From: Fasciola hepatica
Lineage: Eukaryota > Platyhelminthes > Trematoda > Plagiorchiida > Fasciolidae
Assembly: GCA_948099385.1 (NCBI GenBank)
Contig: CANUEZ040000163.1
Location: 9,634,501 to 9,698,500 of the forward strand
DNA: 64,000 nt
Reading direction: 5' to 3'
The notes under the pieces are model-generated. The model did no database searches, was not told the origin of the DNA, and worked only from the letters and a program-made list of their open reading frames with translations. Below are positions 1 to 13,625 of this stretch, one piece after another; position 1 is the first letter of the stretch, and each line of letters starts with the position of its first letter. The position numbers and the translations under genes were made by a program.

Positions 1-3000
1 AACACGGCTGGCCACTTCGGCGGTCGACAGGAATCCGCTGTTGCCCTACTTGGGACCATGCCTGATCTATCGGGGCCTTATATGGTTCACTGCTCCACAT
101 CTCACAGTAAGACTGCAGGCTGTCCCTTATCGCTTTATTCCTTCCGCTGCAAGCATGTGCAAACACGCAATAAAGACAAATTTAGAATTTGTCTATTTCA
201 AGACATCTAAAACTGTGTAGTTCTTAACTATCAATTCCACACAAGCCCTTGATTCATAATTTAGGGGCAATTTTTGTGTTTTACTGCGGAGAAATAATCG
301 AGTTTTTTCGTATAGTTTGTGATGGAAGCCAATACCGTTTCGTTTTGTTAGACATTCGCTAATCTCATTGTCAACAATTTTAATTCCATCACAGAGGTTT
401 GTGAGATTCACGAAGGATGGATGCCGAAAAATCACTTGTAGATTTTAAATAAAGTGCAGGATTTTGCTTTATGATAGTGTTTCGTTTTGAATTTTCTTTG
501 AGGACTAAATTCGGGGTTATTTATCACTGAAAAATAGACAATGACACGCCTGTATTCTTTTGGATCATTTCTGAACTGCACCAGTTGCGATTTTAGAATC
601 TGCGTGCAATGCTCACACGTCAGTGGTTACAGAAGCCAAAATATTTAGAAGGAAAGGATCGATGTTGCTATCTTACAGTGGTGATCGAGTTTGCGTGCCA
701 CGATGACCCCAAGGGATATATCCACTGGAATGCAACGTGCTCCTTAGAGCCTTTCGTATCAGCTACGCCGTGAGTGAGCATCCAGACAAAAGCAACGAGG
801 CATTACCAAAAGGCGTGGTGGGTTCTTCACCCGGCAGCGAACCCTCTATATAAAAACAACAGAAGCACATAGATAGCAACGTCTTGTGCACGAATATGAC
901 TTTCTACTAACTGAGGCTATCATCTTTTGCCTCTTGCTGAGCTATCATGAGTGGAGTAAGGTTAACGAGGACGTCTTGAGCATCATGGACTGCCAAACCA
1001 CCATCCAAAAGGAGTACGAACCGCTCGTTTGGTCACCAGCTCCCAACAGACGAACCTCCTTTTGCCGGACAGGTAGCACTTGGTTGTGCACGAGCTAGGG
1101 TTGCTTCCCCGAACAGAAAGCCGAGTGACTCTGAGGACGACACTTCGTACCTTATTCCCAATACTCTTCATGGACAGTTCCTCCAAAGAAACCGCCTATG
1201 GGCAGGTATTTTTGAGACATTCATGTACCCGGCTCGTCCTCTCGCTGGAGCTAGCCTCACAGATGAAGAGATCACCCGTATAGGTGCAGCAAATATCATT
1301 GGCTTACAAACTTCAATAACAGACGTGTAGGTAACGACGTTTGGACTTGAAGTGCTGGGATTGGTCTTGTAGAATAGATTGGTTGAAATAAATTTTACAG
1401 AGCTACTATGAAATGTCCCCAGCACGAGTTTTGGGTTTCGTCAAAAGCAGCTCAAACCTTCCAACGATCGATGTGGTAAACAGTTTCAAAACGACACTTT
1501 ATTTTTCAGTTCTTAGTTTTAGATAGCATCGGATTCAATGAACAGTCAGTTTAACTTTTGTTTCCCCTCAATTTTTTCCGGTAGAACTTTTCCATTTCTA
1601 CAACGCATACTCCAAGAGACTGCACAGTAGATGTCTGATTACCAGCGAGCCTTTTGAAATCCTTTGAAAGTTCCGAATCATTAAAACCTGTGCGAGCACT
1701 ACTGATACATCTAGAAGGGATTTGTGCAAAAGATTCTTCACAGTTCTGTTCTTTCTTTAATTGCCTTAGGTGTCTCTCTGTTAATCACGTCATCAGATTG
1801 GGAGTAAATTTTTAATCAGTTTCTCTTTTACTAGTTTGAATACGGAATCTGTACTTCCTTGCGTATCCTGTACACACACAAGAAGAGGAAGGATGTTAAA
1901 GGAGCTTTAATGTTTCATTTCATCCTGTTTCATTGAATCAGTCAGTAATGGTAACTAGAATAATAAGATTTAGCATGTCCTACAGATACGTTAATGCTAA
2001 TATATTTCAAGAAAGGGCTCACTGCCAAATGGCAGCTGCCGAAAGGGGAAGTGGTCGGTGAAAGCGACTGAATTTGAACCGGAGACTTCCAAATTCCAGG
2101 TTCATCTTGAAGACCGTTTCACACTACCACCCTTGTTATTGCACAAATTTTCATTGAAGCGCAAGCCCTTTTTCATGTAACTTCAGTTAACCGACACAAC
2201 ATCAGAGCTAATCAAGTCCCATTCAAAAAATTATAGAATGGTGGAATTTATTTTGATGGGCGCAGTAAGTTGATGAACCGAATGTATAACGCTTTTGCAC
2301 TCCCGATAATCCGGGAATATTGATATTCGAACACTTTATTAACTCCATGCGTTGAATATTATCATTCGATGTACCGCATTTCCAGTTCAGCGCCCTGCGA
2401 TGTTCTGTTTGCGCTCACAGTTTGCTGATGATAAATTGAGTCCCATGATACGTACGCAAAGCACAAACCAAATAACTTACCCTGTTTCATAACAAACGGT
2501 TTCAACGAATGGGTTTATAAGTTTATCCGGAAAGAAGAGTTTTTTTACCGAAAAATGAAATTCAAAAGAGATCAGATCCTTCAGAATAAGTAAAATTTTA
2601 AGAACGCAGTTGATAAAATACTGAGACTACATTTGGTATACAGTCAAGTTGGTCCAATTAGAAACGTGCAGGTTGAAAAATATCCTCATGTTCATGGTTG
2701 TCTTTTAATGCACGTAATTGATTTATCAAAATAATTCCCATCGATTTTACTGTCTTTCTGAAGTTATAGTTGACAGCGAGTAGTGCTGCTCTAATTCACT
2801 TTGACTCACAAAAGCGGCCAAAAGCCGTTCTTGTACATGAGAGCATAAAGGAAGAACTATATACTTTTAAATCAAAAATAACTAAACAGTGGTGGCCAAG
2901 CTCTGAAACAATAACTTGTTTAGCCTGCCTCAGTGTGGCTGGTAATTTTGCTCAGAATTAGGACGAAACCGTTTTTTGCCACCAACGTTAGGCCAAAACG

Positions 3001-5354
3001 AAACAAGGTTTATTTATAATTGAATTGCTCAGATATAAGTAGGAACATACCGTTCATGTACATCAACAATTCTTGGGTGGGTAATCATTCTTTAGGATCT
3101 TTCACCATCTCTTCGGCATAGAGTCCATCAAGTTGCTAAGGAAATCCGTTCCAATGTCAAACTCCATCACATGTTCCATTTTTAACACCACTTGACAGTG
3201 TGCATTCTCCGTTTGGAACGGGACATTTTCGATTAAATTTAAATCTAAATAATTAGGGGACAATGAAATGAACTGAATCCTCAAGTTGTGTACACTTTCA
3301 CGAGATAAAACGTGAATAATGAAGTGACGAGTTGCTTCGCGTGAATAGATTTCCAAACTAGTGGCCCATGTCATGACGATTTATCTTGAAAATTACTTAC
3401 CTACCATGATTGTATGTTTTGCTGCAATGAGGGGATTTTTCAGCCATAAAGCTGAAACCTTTCCAACCACTTACAATACTTCTAATAAAAGTCTATCACC
3501 AAAACTGGCCATGGTTTATGCCCATCCAGTTCAATGACGTTGGTCGGTTTTGTATCTTGGTATTCTGCTGGTTTTCGTGTGGAGAGAATTTCCCACTAGA
3601 CTTTGTTTCACCCTTTCAGGATCTATAACCCACTAAGCATTCGCCTGTAAAACAAACTCACCAAAAAAATGATAGTTCTCATGATTTCAATACCTGATGA
3701 AATCAATACATGCCCTGCTTTTTCGGGTGTTTAATACAACATTCACGTCACTTGATACTGGCCGCATTTTAAATTGCCGCATCCTCAACTGCAACAGGAA
3801 GCAAGAGTATCTAGGACTGTCTTCACGTTGGACTAAGTACAGGGATCTACAGCAGTTTGTGGAGCGTAATATTTATAAAATCACGTTTCTTCAGTGTTCT
3901 CGGTCCTCTGTCTCTAAAATGTGTATTTTGAGGGAGTTCTTCGATGAATCATCCTATACATTGTACCCCTAGTTACACTAAAACACTGAAAAAGATCCGT
4001 CACCAGAAATCCCAAATTATCAGCCTCTGCAATTCTACTTTGACCCCCTTCTCTCTGTTGCCACAAAAATTCGGTTATCGTGGATCACTTCATCATTATC
4101 GCGATAAGCTTATAGCGAGGCGCATGAAAGTCATCTTGATTCCATCGCTCACCTTGATGCAAACTGGAATCCCCTTTTTCAGCACATTTGATCATCATCG
4201 TATGGAAACATTTTCAAGCCACATATCACGTGAAACCTTCCAATTATAAAAGAATTTATCTTGACGTTTTCCAGTAGGCAAAACTATAAAAAAATACTGG
4301 TTAAAACTTACTTCTACAGAACTCTTTAAATGGGGCGACGTTCTAAATATGACTCAGGATAATTACTTTGATCCTACATAACAATTTATTCATATTTCCA
4401 TACACTGGTAATTCTTGGCTGTCATTGCTCAGAGCGTTTTATCTTGGCAACCAAGGTCACATATTCAACTATTTATAGCTCCGTATTAAATGACTTTCAA
4501 TGAGAGCAAACTTCTTTAAATAGAGGTCTTCCGGGGAAGTCGCGATTCACCTTAATTAAATTACAAACCTCAAGCACTATTCTGAGGAAACGTTTTAGTG
4601 CGTCACAATCAGTTGTACTTTTATTTCATGTGCATATGTGTAAAAAGAGTGAATAGTAGAAGTGACATTGTCATGCCCACATTAACGACTCATCTTGCCT
4701 GGGATCGTCACTCTTCAGGATAGTCCTACCTGTGACATCGAATAATCAAATTTTGTAAGTAACGTGCCCTTATCGCTAAACTGTTCGTCGGGCCGTTCAG
4801 AAGAGATGGAGAGTGACTCCAGTTTCTAGACCACTGTGGGACAATGTATCTGTAGAGCTCGTATGGCGCAGGCCGCTAATAATTCGTCCCGGAACTCGTT
4901 ATTCTTTCATTTGAAATCCGCACTACGTTGGGCCGGTACTTAATTTTAGTTTTTTAGGTGTATCCTACAGTTTAAATATACAAATGAATATCATGGGACT
5001 GGGAGGTGGGGATGAGATTCGACTGGAATTTAGATGCACGTTTCAACGTGTCAATAAGTAGTTGGTCACATCATAATAATAGTACTCGCGGAGTACAGCC
5101 AATGCATAGCTGATGAACAGAAACTCGGACAAAAAGATCAATTCGGGCCTGTAATAAAGGGACTACGAAATGAAACAACAAGACAGAATAGAGAGAACCC
5201 ACAGAATTCCGTCGGTTTTTGTTCTGTCGTCGATCGAGTGCATTTTGTTCGGACATTAATTTATCACACTTTCCTTAGTAAGTGTTTTCAGTGGCGATGA
5301 AATGGACGGAGGTAATTTGTGATAAAAGCCTAAGGTCATTATAACCAAAAACTC

Positions 5355-5397
<43 letters not shown>

Positions 5398-6756
5398 CAT
5401 AAAAGTACTCCATTTGCCGGAGGCGTAAAATATTATGAAGGTAAAACATATTAGAACAGACTCGAAAAAATAATGGACAGGTGATTTAGGAAGTACTGCG
5501 ATATCGAATTCGTCTACTTCCTCCCATCATTCTCGGCCTACCTTCATTCATACTCAACACGTATCACTTTTCAACTAAAAGGAAAGCATGGAAGTTCTCA
5601 ACTGCTTCCCGGTGAAACCCTTATCTGATGATTTCAGCGTTTGAAGACCTGAGTCGTTTTACCCCGGAAAGAGTACAAATGTGGAAAATTGTGGAGAATT
5701 CATTTAACATCCTTGGTCGACAACGCACAATATATAAGTCCAAAATGAATGTAACATACAGACTGAAATTTTAATTTGTGATAGATAAATGAGTAATTGT
5801 AATTTAACTAAAAACAGTGAAGGCAGAGAGTTTGTAGTAATTATTTCTGCGAGTAGAAAAAGGGACTTTTCCGTTTGGCCAGTATCACGTCGCTAAAAGC
5901 TAGCAGCACTAAATCCCGGATGCTCAAGCAAACTTTAAAGAGTCGTTTTAGGTGAACTGTATTGCTTTTTAAGCCAAGTAACTTTGCTGTGGTTGATGCT
6001 AACATTCTTGTTTCCAAGTCATCGAACACAAAAGTCCTTCCTGGATTTATTGGAAGGTCATTTGAGCTAGGTGTCGTCACGCTCTGTCTTATGAACATGC
6101 CATTACAGCTGCATGTGATCTGGTAGACAATGTTTCAGACAGTCAGTTGGCAAGACAGTTACCGTGATCATGGAACCTCAATTCTCCGATGTTCTGAACT
6201 AGACTTTGTTAAACTTCCCCGTGTGTATGATTCGGAAAAAAAGTATGCTGTGCTTGATGGAAAACTCGTTTGGTTTTTTAAAAAAAATATTAGAATGGTT
6301 TGTTTTCTTTCAGCTATGTCCACCATGTTTGGTTAGCCTCAAAGTCTGCTACGACGAATTTTCAATAAAAGTCTTCTTGTTTACAATCTGTTACTTTACC
6401 AAATAAGACGATTTTTCGTCAAATCGAAAACAAATAGCTGAAGGTTTAACTAAAAAAATGATTTATCTATGCAGTAGCTCTTCTTTATAAAACAAAATGG
6501 TGTAGTAGTTATTCAGTAGAATTGGACCGTTGATGCAAAATCTCACTGCTTGCCTTCCTTAGCTGAAGTAACATGCAGTACATCTGATACCGAGGAGCTT
6601 AGTGAGCCTGATAACAAAGTGGTTATCTTAAGTACTTGATTAGGACAGTAATCGTGTGGTTTCAAATTTACTTTGATCAACTGCCCTGAAATTACTAACT
6701 AACTAGAGCACTTCAAATAAATACACGACAGATCCGGTTTTCAGTCTAGCTACTTT
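1..6756. other. Region left of first recognised exon, no gene identified
   Basis: I looked for an exon carrying the spectrin start codon and the segment that precedes ADER, ending in a G before a GT donor, and did not find one. The stretch is probably an intron or 5' flank of the spectrin-like gene. It holds only short frames and the (TA)n run at 5359. A moderately GC-rich stretch at about 980-1290, open on three frames, may be an old repeat. Confidence 0.6.
5359..5394. repeat. (TA)18 microsatellite
   Basis: Uninterrupted alternating A and T upstream of the first recognised exon. Confidence 0.95.
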
Positions 6757-6846
6757 ATACCTTTCTCTCTCATTTTCTTCATCTCTCTGCCGCTCTCGCT
6801 CTGACCTCCTCACAACCCACTCTCTGATGGACGAATTTTCTCACAG
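6757..6846 (+). promoter_or_regulatory. Polypyrimidine tract and 3' splice site of first recognised spectrin exon
   Basis: About 90 bases very rich in C and T, ending in tttctcacag directly before the first conserved residues of the spectrin amino terminus. The reading frame meets a TGA at 6825-6827, so the exon cannot extend much further left. The acceptor places two bases (AC) of a split Asp codon at the exon start, so an upstream exon must supply the first base. Confidence 0.7.
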
Positions 6847-7091
6847 ACGAACGTGATCATATGCAAAAGATCCTGTTCACCAAATGGATCAATGCCCAAC
6901 TCGGTTGGGACTCCGTGATCGATGGGTGTTTGCACAGCCGGCAGTTGGATCATCATTCACAGATGTACTCACAAAAAGCGGCCAAATTATGGGGTTTACG
7001 TGAAATGCTGTGTGTTTATGACTTGTTCGATGATCTGCGTGACGGCCGAGTGCTTTTGCGATTGCTAGAACTACTGTCTGGCAAACTTCTC
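6847..7091 (+). CDS. Beta-spectrin-like exon: start of CH1 actin-binding domain
   Basis: Encodes about 82 residues beginning (D)ERDHMQKILFTKWINAQL, matching the DERE-x-VQKKTFTKWVN entry of beta-spectrin CH1, and ending DLFDDLRDGRVLLRLLELL then SGKLL, the hallmark of CH1 helix C. The donor gtaagt follows at 7092 after a complete codon. Compared with beta-spectrins, about 31 extra residues lie between NAQLGW and VYDLFDDLRDG. Within the extra part a 48-nt stretch (6915-6962) starts with GT, ends with AG and preserves frame if removed, so a micro-intron is possible, though about 15 extra residues would remain. The exon is internal: the Asp codon is split at the acceptor, and the ATG at 6861 lies inside the conserved segment, so it is not the true start. 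Confidence 0.92.
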
Positions 7092-7725
7092 GTAAGTTAT
7101 TATTTCGACGGGGTGAGGGTTTTCAAATACTTCTGAGATGTATCCACTTTTCATTATTTTGAAATTTGATCCAGCTAGCAAAATGATGCATTCCAGAAGA
7201 AATTCAGTATAAACGAAATACGTTTCAGTTACGGATTTGATGATTGCTATTCAGTGAATGTATCTAATACCAAGAATAAATCATTTTAAAAGGCTTATTC
7301 AATTGACGTCTCTGAAAAAGTGATAATGTGCTGGCTAGATTGCTAAAGTTTGGATGTCATCATTTCTATAAAGTCGGAAAAGAATCTTTGGAAATAAGAA
7401 ATGACTACTTGAGTTTGTACTTATATTTGTATGAAGGACTTAGGCAACTATTATCCAAACATTTCAGTCAGTGCACGCAAAAACAAAATGAAACGAGCAA
7501 GATTTCACAGCTTGTAAAATATTCGGGTAAGCACCCACTTGGAGTACACTTCAGCAAACGGGAGAGTTGGGGAAAACTGCACCAATCATCTTGTGAGTAA
7601 CCCAACTGTAAATCTTCTCCCTATTTGTTAGAATCCAAGTAAGATGGGGTAGTAGGGAGGTTTTGTACAGATTTATTCCTAAAGAAAGGTGCTGGGAAGC
7701 ATAACTGACGGCTGAGTAGTAGCGG

Positions 7726-8389
7726 TCAAAAGATAAGTCTGTGTAACGGTTGAACAGGGAACCGCAGTATCTTGTGGGCTAGCGTTAAGCAAGACTCAGT
7801 ATGCTGATCAACGTGTTCAGTCAAAAATATGCCAGCGGGGATAAATGAAACGCAACTGATAATCATCAATCCATGGAGCGGGGCTTTAAGGTCACGTTCT
7901 TGAAGACCGGCGGACAGAAGTGCAGGGTAGGAAGGACACATGTAGTTTCGGACACTGGAGACAGTTATTCCGAAGTTCATCTTCTGAAGTTTTTGTTTGA
8001 AAAGAGAGAAGTTGCAGCTTTCCCATACAGTTTTCGATATTAGTTGCTCCCCGTAGATTATCATGAGTTTATTCAGAAGTGCTTGACGAAGCTCACTGTA
8101 GCTAAGAGTTTGGAGTTAACGAGAAGAGAACCTACTGTGGAAGGAGAGTGGAAATTGCTGGAAAACATTTGAGGCTTTTGAATTGGCTTGGTTTCAGATC
8201 AGATTGAATGGGAAAGTTCTCTATTTGAAATAAGTTCTCACTGAAGTTTACCGTAGTTTCATTGAAGAAAGTTGACAGGGGCTTCGCTAGCTGGGCAGTT
8301 CTGTGTCTGAGAATTTCAGGGAAGACGCCATCTGAAACTGCAGAAAACAAAACTTTAGACGCAGGAAAAAATCTGAATATGTTAGACAT
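7726..8389 (-). pseudogene. Possible decayed reverse-transcriptase-like fragment
   Basis: Two successive minus-strand open frames (8389-8132, then 8064-7726) lie close together. The first contains DGVFPEILRHRTAQLAKPLS, which resembles the conserved DGVPxxxLR-x-LAxPL region just before the reverse-transcriptase core of CR1/Jockey-type LINEs. The second contains KLQKMNFGITVSSVRNYMC, loosely like the L-x-KLxKMGF-x-WxxxYL stretch between RT motifs A and B. No catalytic YADD box was found, so the match is weak. It could be a chance reading frame. If real, it is an old LINE fragment inserted antisense in intron 1. Confidence 0.3.
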
Positions 8390-9380
8390 GGAGAGAGATT
8401 CTTTGTAGTAGGAAAACTAAGTGAACTATTTCTTGAAGATTTGCATAATTCAATTCTTGGAAAAGGGGGTCGAACTGTTCGACGCGGAAAAGCATATCTT
8501 CTAATGTCACATGTTCAATTTACCAGATCCATTTTTTGTTTAGTGGTATGTTCAGCAGTTTTTATTTTGTGTGGCCATAAGTGCCGTGCGAAGGACATGA
8601 CATGGTGCATCAAAGGTCGGCAGTAATACCCTGGGATACCCAGTAATCACAGCCCTGAGACTTTGACTTGGGATTTACATGACATCCGAAAAAGTCGCAG
8701 TTGGTAACGGGGTGAACGAGGGCGAATTACCAATCGTTTCATCTGCTATCAAATTTAGGCCAGATATTCATTTTCCACAAAGTTTTAGGACAAATAATAA
8801 GTAGAAGTTCTGATGGAGTTAACTGAGGCGAAAATCATTTACCTGTCGTGATATATGCAAGTGAGTATACACCCGTCAAAGAAACACATCTATCAGAGTG
8901 GTAAGCTTCCATCAATATTTATCGCACTACTTTGAATATACACTAACTGTGTTTAAAATGAAACTGAATCATTCATTGAGTTCAGGCTCATAGTCAAATC
9001 GAATGTGCGAACAAAGGTACTTCGTGGGCATTTTGTTTTGCACCGGCAACTTTCGCGTATAGTTTAAATCCATGAGCTCTGTGTTATTGTTTACAACGAG
9101 AACTTCTGAAGCGCTATATCCTCTTTGCAACCCACTGGTGTACAAGTTCTCTCAAGTCTAGCCAGAAAGCGTTAGCATACACAGTATGTTCAAAAGTGTA
9201 AGCGTGGCTAGGCAACGAACTGCTCCGGAACTGTCCAAGAAACACTACACATGCATCTGCATGCAGTTGGTCTGCATCCGTGTAGGAGGGACTCGGTTGC
9301 TAAAACGCCAATTTGATTGTTTTTTTCCTGAGTTCGTCTACTGCCCACGCATGACCAGTCGTGCATTGAACTGAAGCCAA

Positions 9381-9400
9381 GTGTGTGTGTGTGTGTGTGT
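9381..9400. repeat. (GT)10 microsatellite
   Basis: Ten uninterrupted GT units inside intron 1. Confidence 0.95.
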
Positions 9401-10559
9401 TTCTGGCGATGGATGAGTTGGATAGCCTGGTGTGGAATGCTCACACTGAACCATTATTTTTAGTTCCGGGTGGTTTCATTTGTGCTCCTTCTCAAATCCA
9501 TTCCCTCTCATCTAGTTCCAGCACCACACTCGCTAGATCGTTTACCTTTCTTTATCCACACTATCATTCACAATCACTATTATCTCGCTCTCAGCTATCC
9601 CTCCAAGCTTCACGAATGTTTCGAGCATGCAAATAGTACGCCAATTACTGGGAACTGAATCATTGTCTATTGATTGTCAAGTGGTTAGAAGCAGCAAGGT
9701 TGATTGCCATTGCAAGGTTTGCTCACTTTTATTCACAGTGACGGGTTCTCAATTTGTTCCGTTTCCGGTATTTTATGACGCAATGTCAACGCCCAACTCA
9801 TAAGAATACTTGCTGGGATCAAATAACTTTTTTTATACAGGGGCATTGGCAGAAATCATTAGCTGTTTTGCTTATGTAATAAATCGTAACTGGGACTCGA
9901 GCCAAAAGAAAAGGGTTGTGAGTCAATTACGTGACCTGAGCCGACTGACATTGACTCTCTTCATCGAAACAGTGTATGCGATACGACTTGCATCAGTCAG
10001 TAGTCTTTCACATTAGCAACCTATCACCCACACAGTGGAGGTGTTCTTAGGCAGTGCCATGGAAGATCAAGGCGCTTCGCTAACCTGCCTCCTTGAATTG
10101 ACCCCCAGTCACTTTTCAAACCATTTCAGCTCACTAGTGAGAACGGTATTCTTTATATGAGACTCTGGGTGACCATAACCAAGTATTGCACAAAACTGTT
10201 TGGTCCTACTGGTTTTTGGGCCTTTTCATATGACTGACTGATGATAAGGCTAACCACCACTTGTCAGGTTTGTGTTCCGAACTTGTCAATGAACACTATT
10301 CATCTATCACCCTGTCGGTGTTGATTCCGTTGGCTCCAACCTTGACCTCAGTTCTGGACAGGCGATGCATGCGCATCACGTGACGCACTGTGACGGCTTT
10401 GGTCTGTCAGCAAAGGCACACTTTCAGTAAACCAGCAATCAGTCAACACCCTGAGACCTATTTTAACAAGGACGGCAACAGGGGTTAGGATACTTGTATT
10501 CCCACGGTAACACAAGTCAAGTCACGAAACACATACAGCCGTTTATGTAGGCCCTTTTC

Positions 10560-10900
10560 CAGAATGCGTGGCATCAAGATTGCTATTGCCGCTGCTTGAG
10601 CGCTTCGGCTGCGTTCTGTCCAGTTGCCCGTGGCCGATGGCTTGCTTCTCTTGGCCGTCATTTCTCTTCGGTTGGTCCGACTGTCTCAGTTGACTGCTCG
10701 ATCGGCTGGGCTATCTTGCTGGTTGCCGGAGATCCCGCTGCTCCCTCTCTGGTAGTCCGTATGCCTCCTTTTTCCTGCTGCGGGACGCCTCCGACATATT
10801 CGGCGCCTGTTCTTCTGTCTGTGGCTCTCGTTCGGTTCGTCCGTTCGCCTTGATGTTCACGCCGTTCCCTCACCCCAGCATTCCCTGTTACATTATGGGG
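10560..10900. other. GC-rich patch, unclassified
   Basis: A patch clearly richer in G and C than its surroundings, open on both strands: + strand 10596-10853 (85 codons) and - strand 11041-10658 (127 codons, the second-longest apparently non-coding frame in this intron). The minus product is rich in Arg, Gly, Thr and Glu and matches no domain I recognise. The openness is probably a by-product of few TA-containing stops in GC-rich DNA. It may be an old repeat copy rather than a gene. Confidence 0.3.
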
Positions 10901-12074
10901 AAGTAGAATGAAGCGTTTAAACCGAAAAACTAACTGGTTAGAGATCTGTGTGTGTATGTGCGTGACAATCGAAGATTTCAGACCAGTTTCAAGTCCCATT
11001 TGTCGATACTCATTAGGCGGGTGGATAGGAAAGGTGTACACTGATTCCAGTGATTGTTAGTAGTGAGTGGATTACTGACAATCCGTGAAGGACCAGGCAT
11101 TAGGTACTCAAATTCTTTGAAACTTCGTTCACTTTGTTTTTCTGCAGGACGTATGTTTGGTGCACATTACCACTTTTATAAAACCAAACCAGGTACGATG
11201 TGGGCCACTGTGGCATTTTCCATTCACATTTTCGTGTACAAGGTATATACCTCATTCAGCCATGAGTCATCTTACAGCATCCATAATTTAATCTCCAGTG
11301 ATACCTATTGTTACGGACGCCCGATTTTGAGCTACATATAGAAGTATAATTTGCCAATCAGAGTCATGAGTCAAAATCCGGCACCCCAATGGAGAAATCG
11401 ATACATTGGGACCAAAACTACAAGAATAAGAAACTGTAAAAACGAACTTGGTTACAAGCATCTTCCGTTGATCGTAAGCAATCGGGAGCAGAATAAGAAC
11501 CGTTCGAAATGCTCAACCGGGTCAACGAATCCAAAGTAGCCAACCGCTTTCCTCAAACAAGTCAAATTGAGTCAGAATAATAAGAATGACAACAAAACGG
11601 GAGAGAATAAAGTGTCACTGATGATAGAACCTGGGAGCTATGAACAAGAGGCTATGGTTCAACCATGTTACGTCAGCAATCGTTATCCTGAGTGCAAAAT
11701 TTCATTCAGTGACACAGTCACTCCTTCCTGCATGACATCGCTTCCAGTACATTGGTGAGGTCGAAGTAAATCTCTTGTTCAGTTTCTGGCGCTTTTCGAT
11801 GAGCTCAAATTTGTGCCCGATATCCTTCTAAAATTCTGACCGGAAGTGGACTTAGAGCTCAACTAGTTGAATATTGTATGAGGTTAAAAGAAGTACCGAA
11901 AGACATATTTAGATTGGTGGTAAGTAGCGTGCGAATGGGTAGACAAAATTTTTCCGGAAGCACAAGCTGGTTTCAGGAGTGTTGCTACACGTCAGTTATG
12001 CGTACTCGGTACTCCTCAGTCCTCTCATTTTCATACTAAACCCCACTTCCTCATTTTTTCGGAATAAGGTCAAA

Positions 12075-12184
12075 ATTACTCGGAAGTGACATTGAATTGG
12101 TTGTCTGAGATTTCCTCCTGATTGGTCTGAAGACAGGCCCATTAGTCATTTGTATACATTTCGCCTAAATGGCCACACCATACG
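12075..12184 (+). repeat. Left inverted repeat of the 12-kb unit
   Basis: Partner of 13626-13734 in opposite orientation, with the outer end at the CGGAAGTGAC side and diverged copies elsewhere along the arm. Confidence 0.7.
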
Positions 12185-13625
12185 CTTGCCGTCGGTGCAT
12201 CGCACCATAATGTGCAACCACAATTACTCAAATGCCCTCCACTTTGTCGTGACCGCAGCTATCGCGCTAAGTGTTTATCATGTGACCGAAGCAGATTATC
12301 GAGAGGTGATCAATAACACGACCGGTGTACAGAGGCAGGCCTATCAGTCGGCCTTAAGCGTTCCAAGTAAGCAAAGAGGACAAAGCGGACGAAATCTTCC
12401 TGTGGTCAAGCCCTAACTGTGAGGGTAATAATGGGAAACGGGAACTGCAGTGCCGGTACGATGGAGCAAATGTATCCGAACTTCAATCCGTCTTCACCGT
12501 TGCCGCTTTGTCCACTCAGTTCACTAGGATGGAGTAAGGCTGATTGAGAGGCCTGTCTCTGGTCTTGTTAATGATCACGTCTCGGCTACCTGCTCCGGTC
12601 GCGACATGGTCGAGTCCACGTGCGTAATTGTGGACGCACATTATGGCTCGATGCCCAGACGACGAGCGCACGGTGTGGGTAGCGTTTTACGGTCCAACAG
12701 CGCGTTATTTAAAATTTTGCGGTCGGTTTAAGAGGGTGCGCGACAGCTGATACGTATGTTGGCGAATCGCACAGCTAAATGCGCAATGATACAACTCACT
12801 CTGAACTATTCATAAACTGGACATTATTTCGCATATGCAATGGTTATCTCATACGTGCATAGAAGCATTCCTAAGACTGCTCAAAATATTTCCCAAACCT
12901 ATTTTGGTGAGTGAAGACAGCTATTTTTACGATGCTGTTTGGTGAGTAAAAAGCATACAAGTAATTTCGTTGTCTGCAGCCCAATTTAAGACACCTCAGT
13001 GATCTTATTCGAATTGCGCCTTCTCGAAACTTACTGGTGATCGCTGTTGTCCATGGCTTAAATGCCAGTTGAATGCTACAAAAAGTTTCTTTTACGGAAA
13101 ATCTTATGGGGGTGGCATCTGCGGTAGAACCTGTTTTCCAAAACTTGTACTTAAGTCACTGAAATCCGGTTCATAATTATATCAGCGTACTACTGGAACA
13201 AGACACGCCAAAGGCTTCCACTACCCAGCTATTTCTTAGCAATACCAAAGTCAGTGCGGTCATTCTGACCATTTTCCTTGGTCCTTACTGGTTCATTATG
13301 AATCTCTTCACGCTGAACAATCCTCTTCGCTCATTTCGAGCATAATTCCCGACGGTTAAAGGAGTTCCCACCCCCACTCTCCTACGAGCCACCGGCCATC
13401 CGCGGAACAACCGCCAGCGGGACCAGCTACAGCGGTCTGTGGAGGCTACGCTGGCAAGCATACTTATATACTAAATATTGGTAAATTAAAACAAATTTCG
13501 CAACGAAACCGGGGGCACCATTCTCATTTTCCGCATATAGAACTTCATCACACTCAACAATTTTCTCCAGTTTGCTCGCTTAAAGCCAGTCTGACGAACA
13601 TTAAAGTTGGACCACAAGACACTAC

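Noticed and set aside
2961..2971. GGACGAAAC as part of a hammerhead
   Set aside because: No CTGANGA at a plausible distance upstream.
6861..6863. ATG as the spectrin start codon
   Set aside because: Conserved residues DERDH precede it in frame directly after a strong acceptor, so it is an internal Met.
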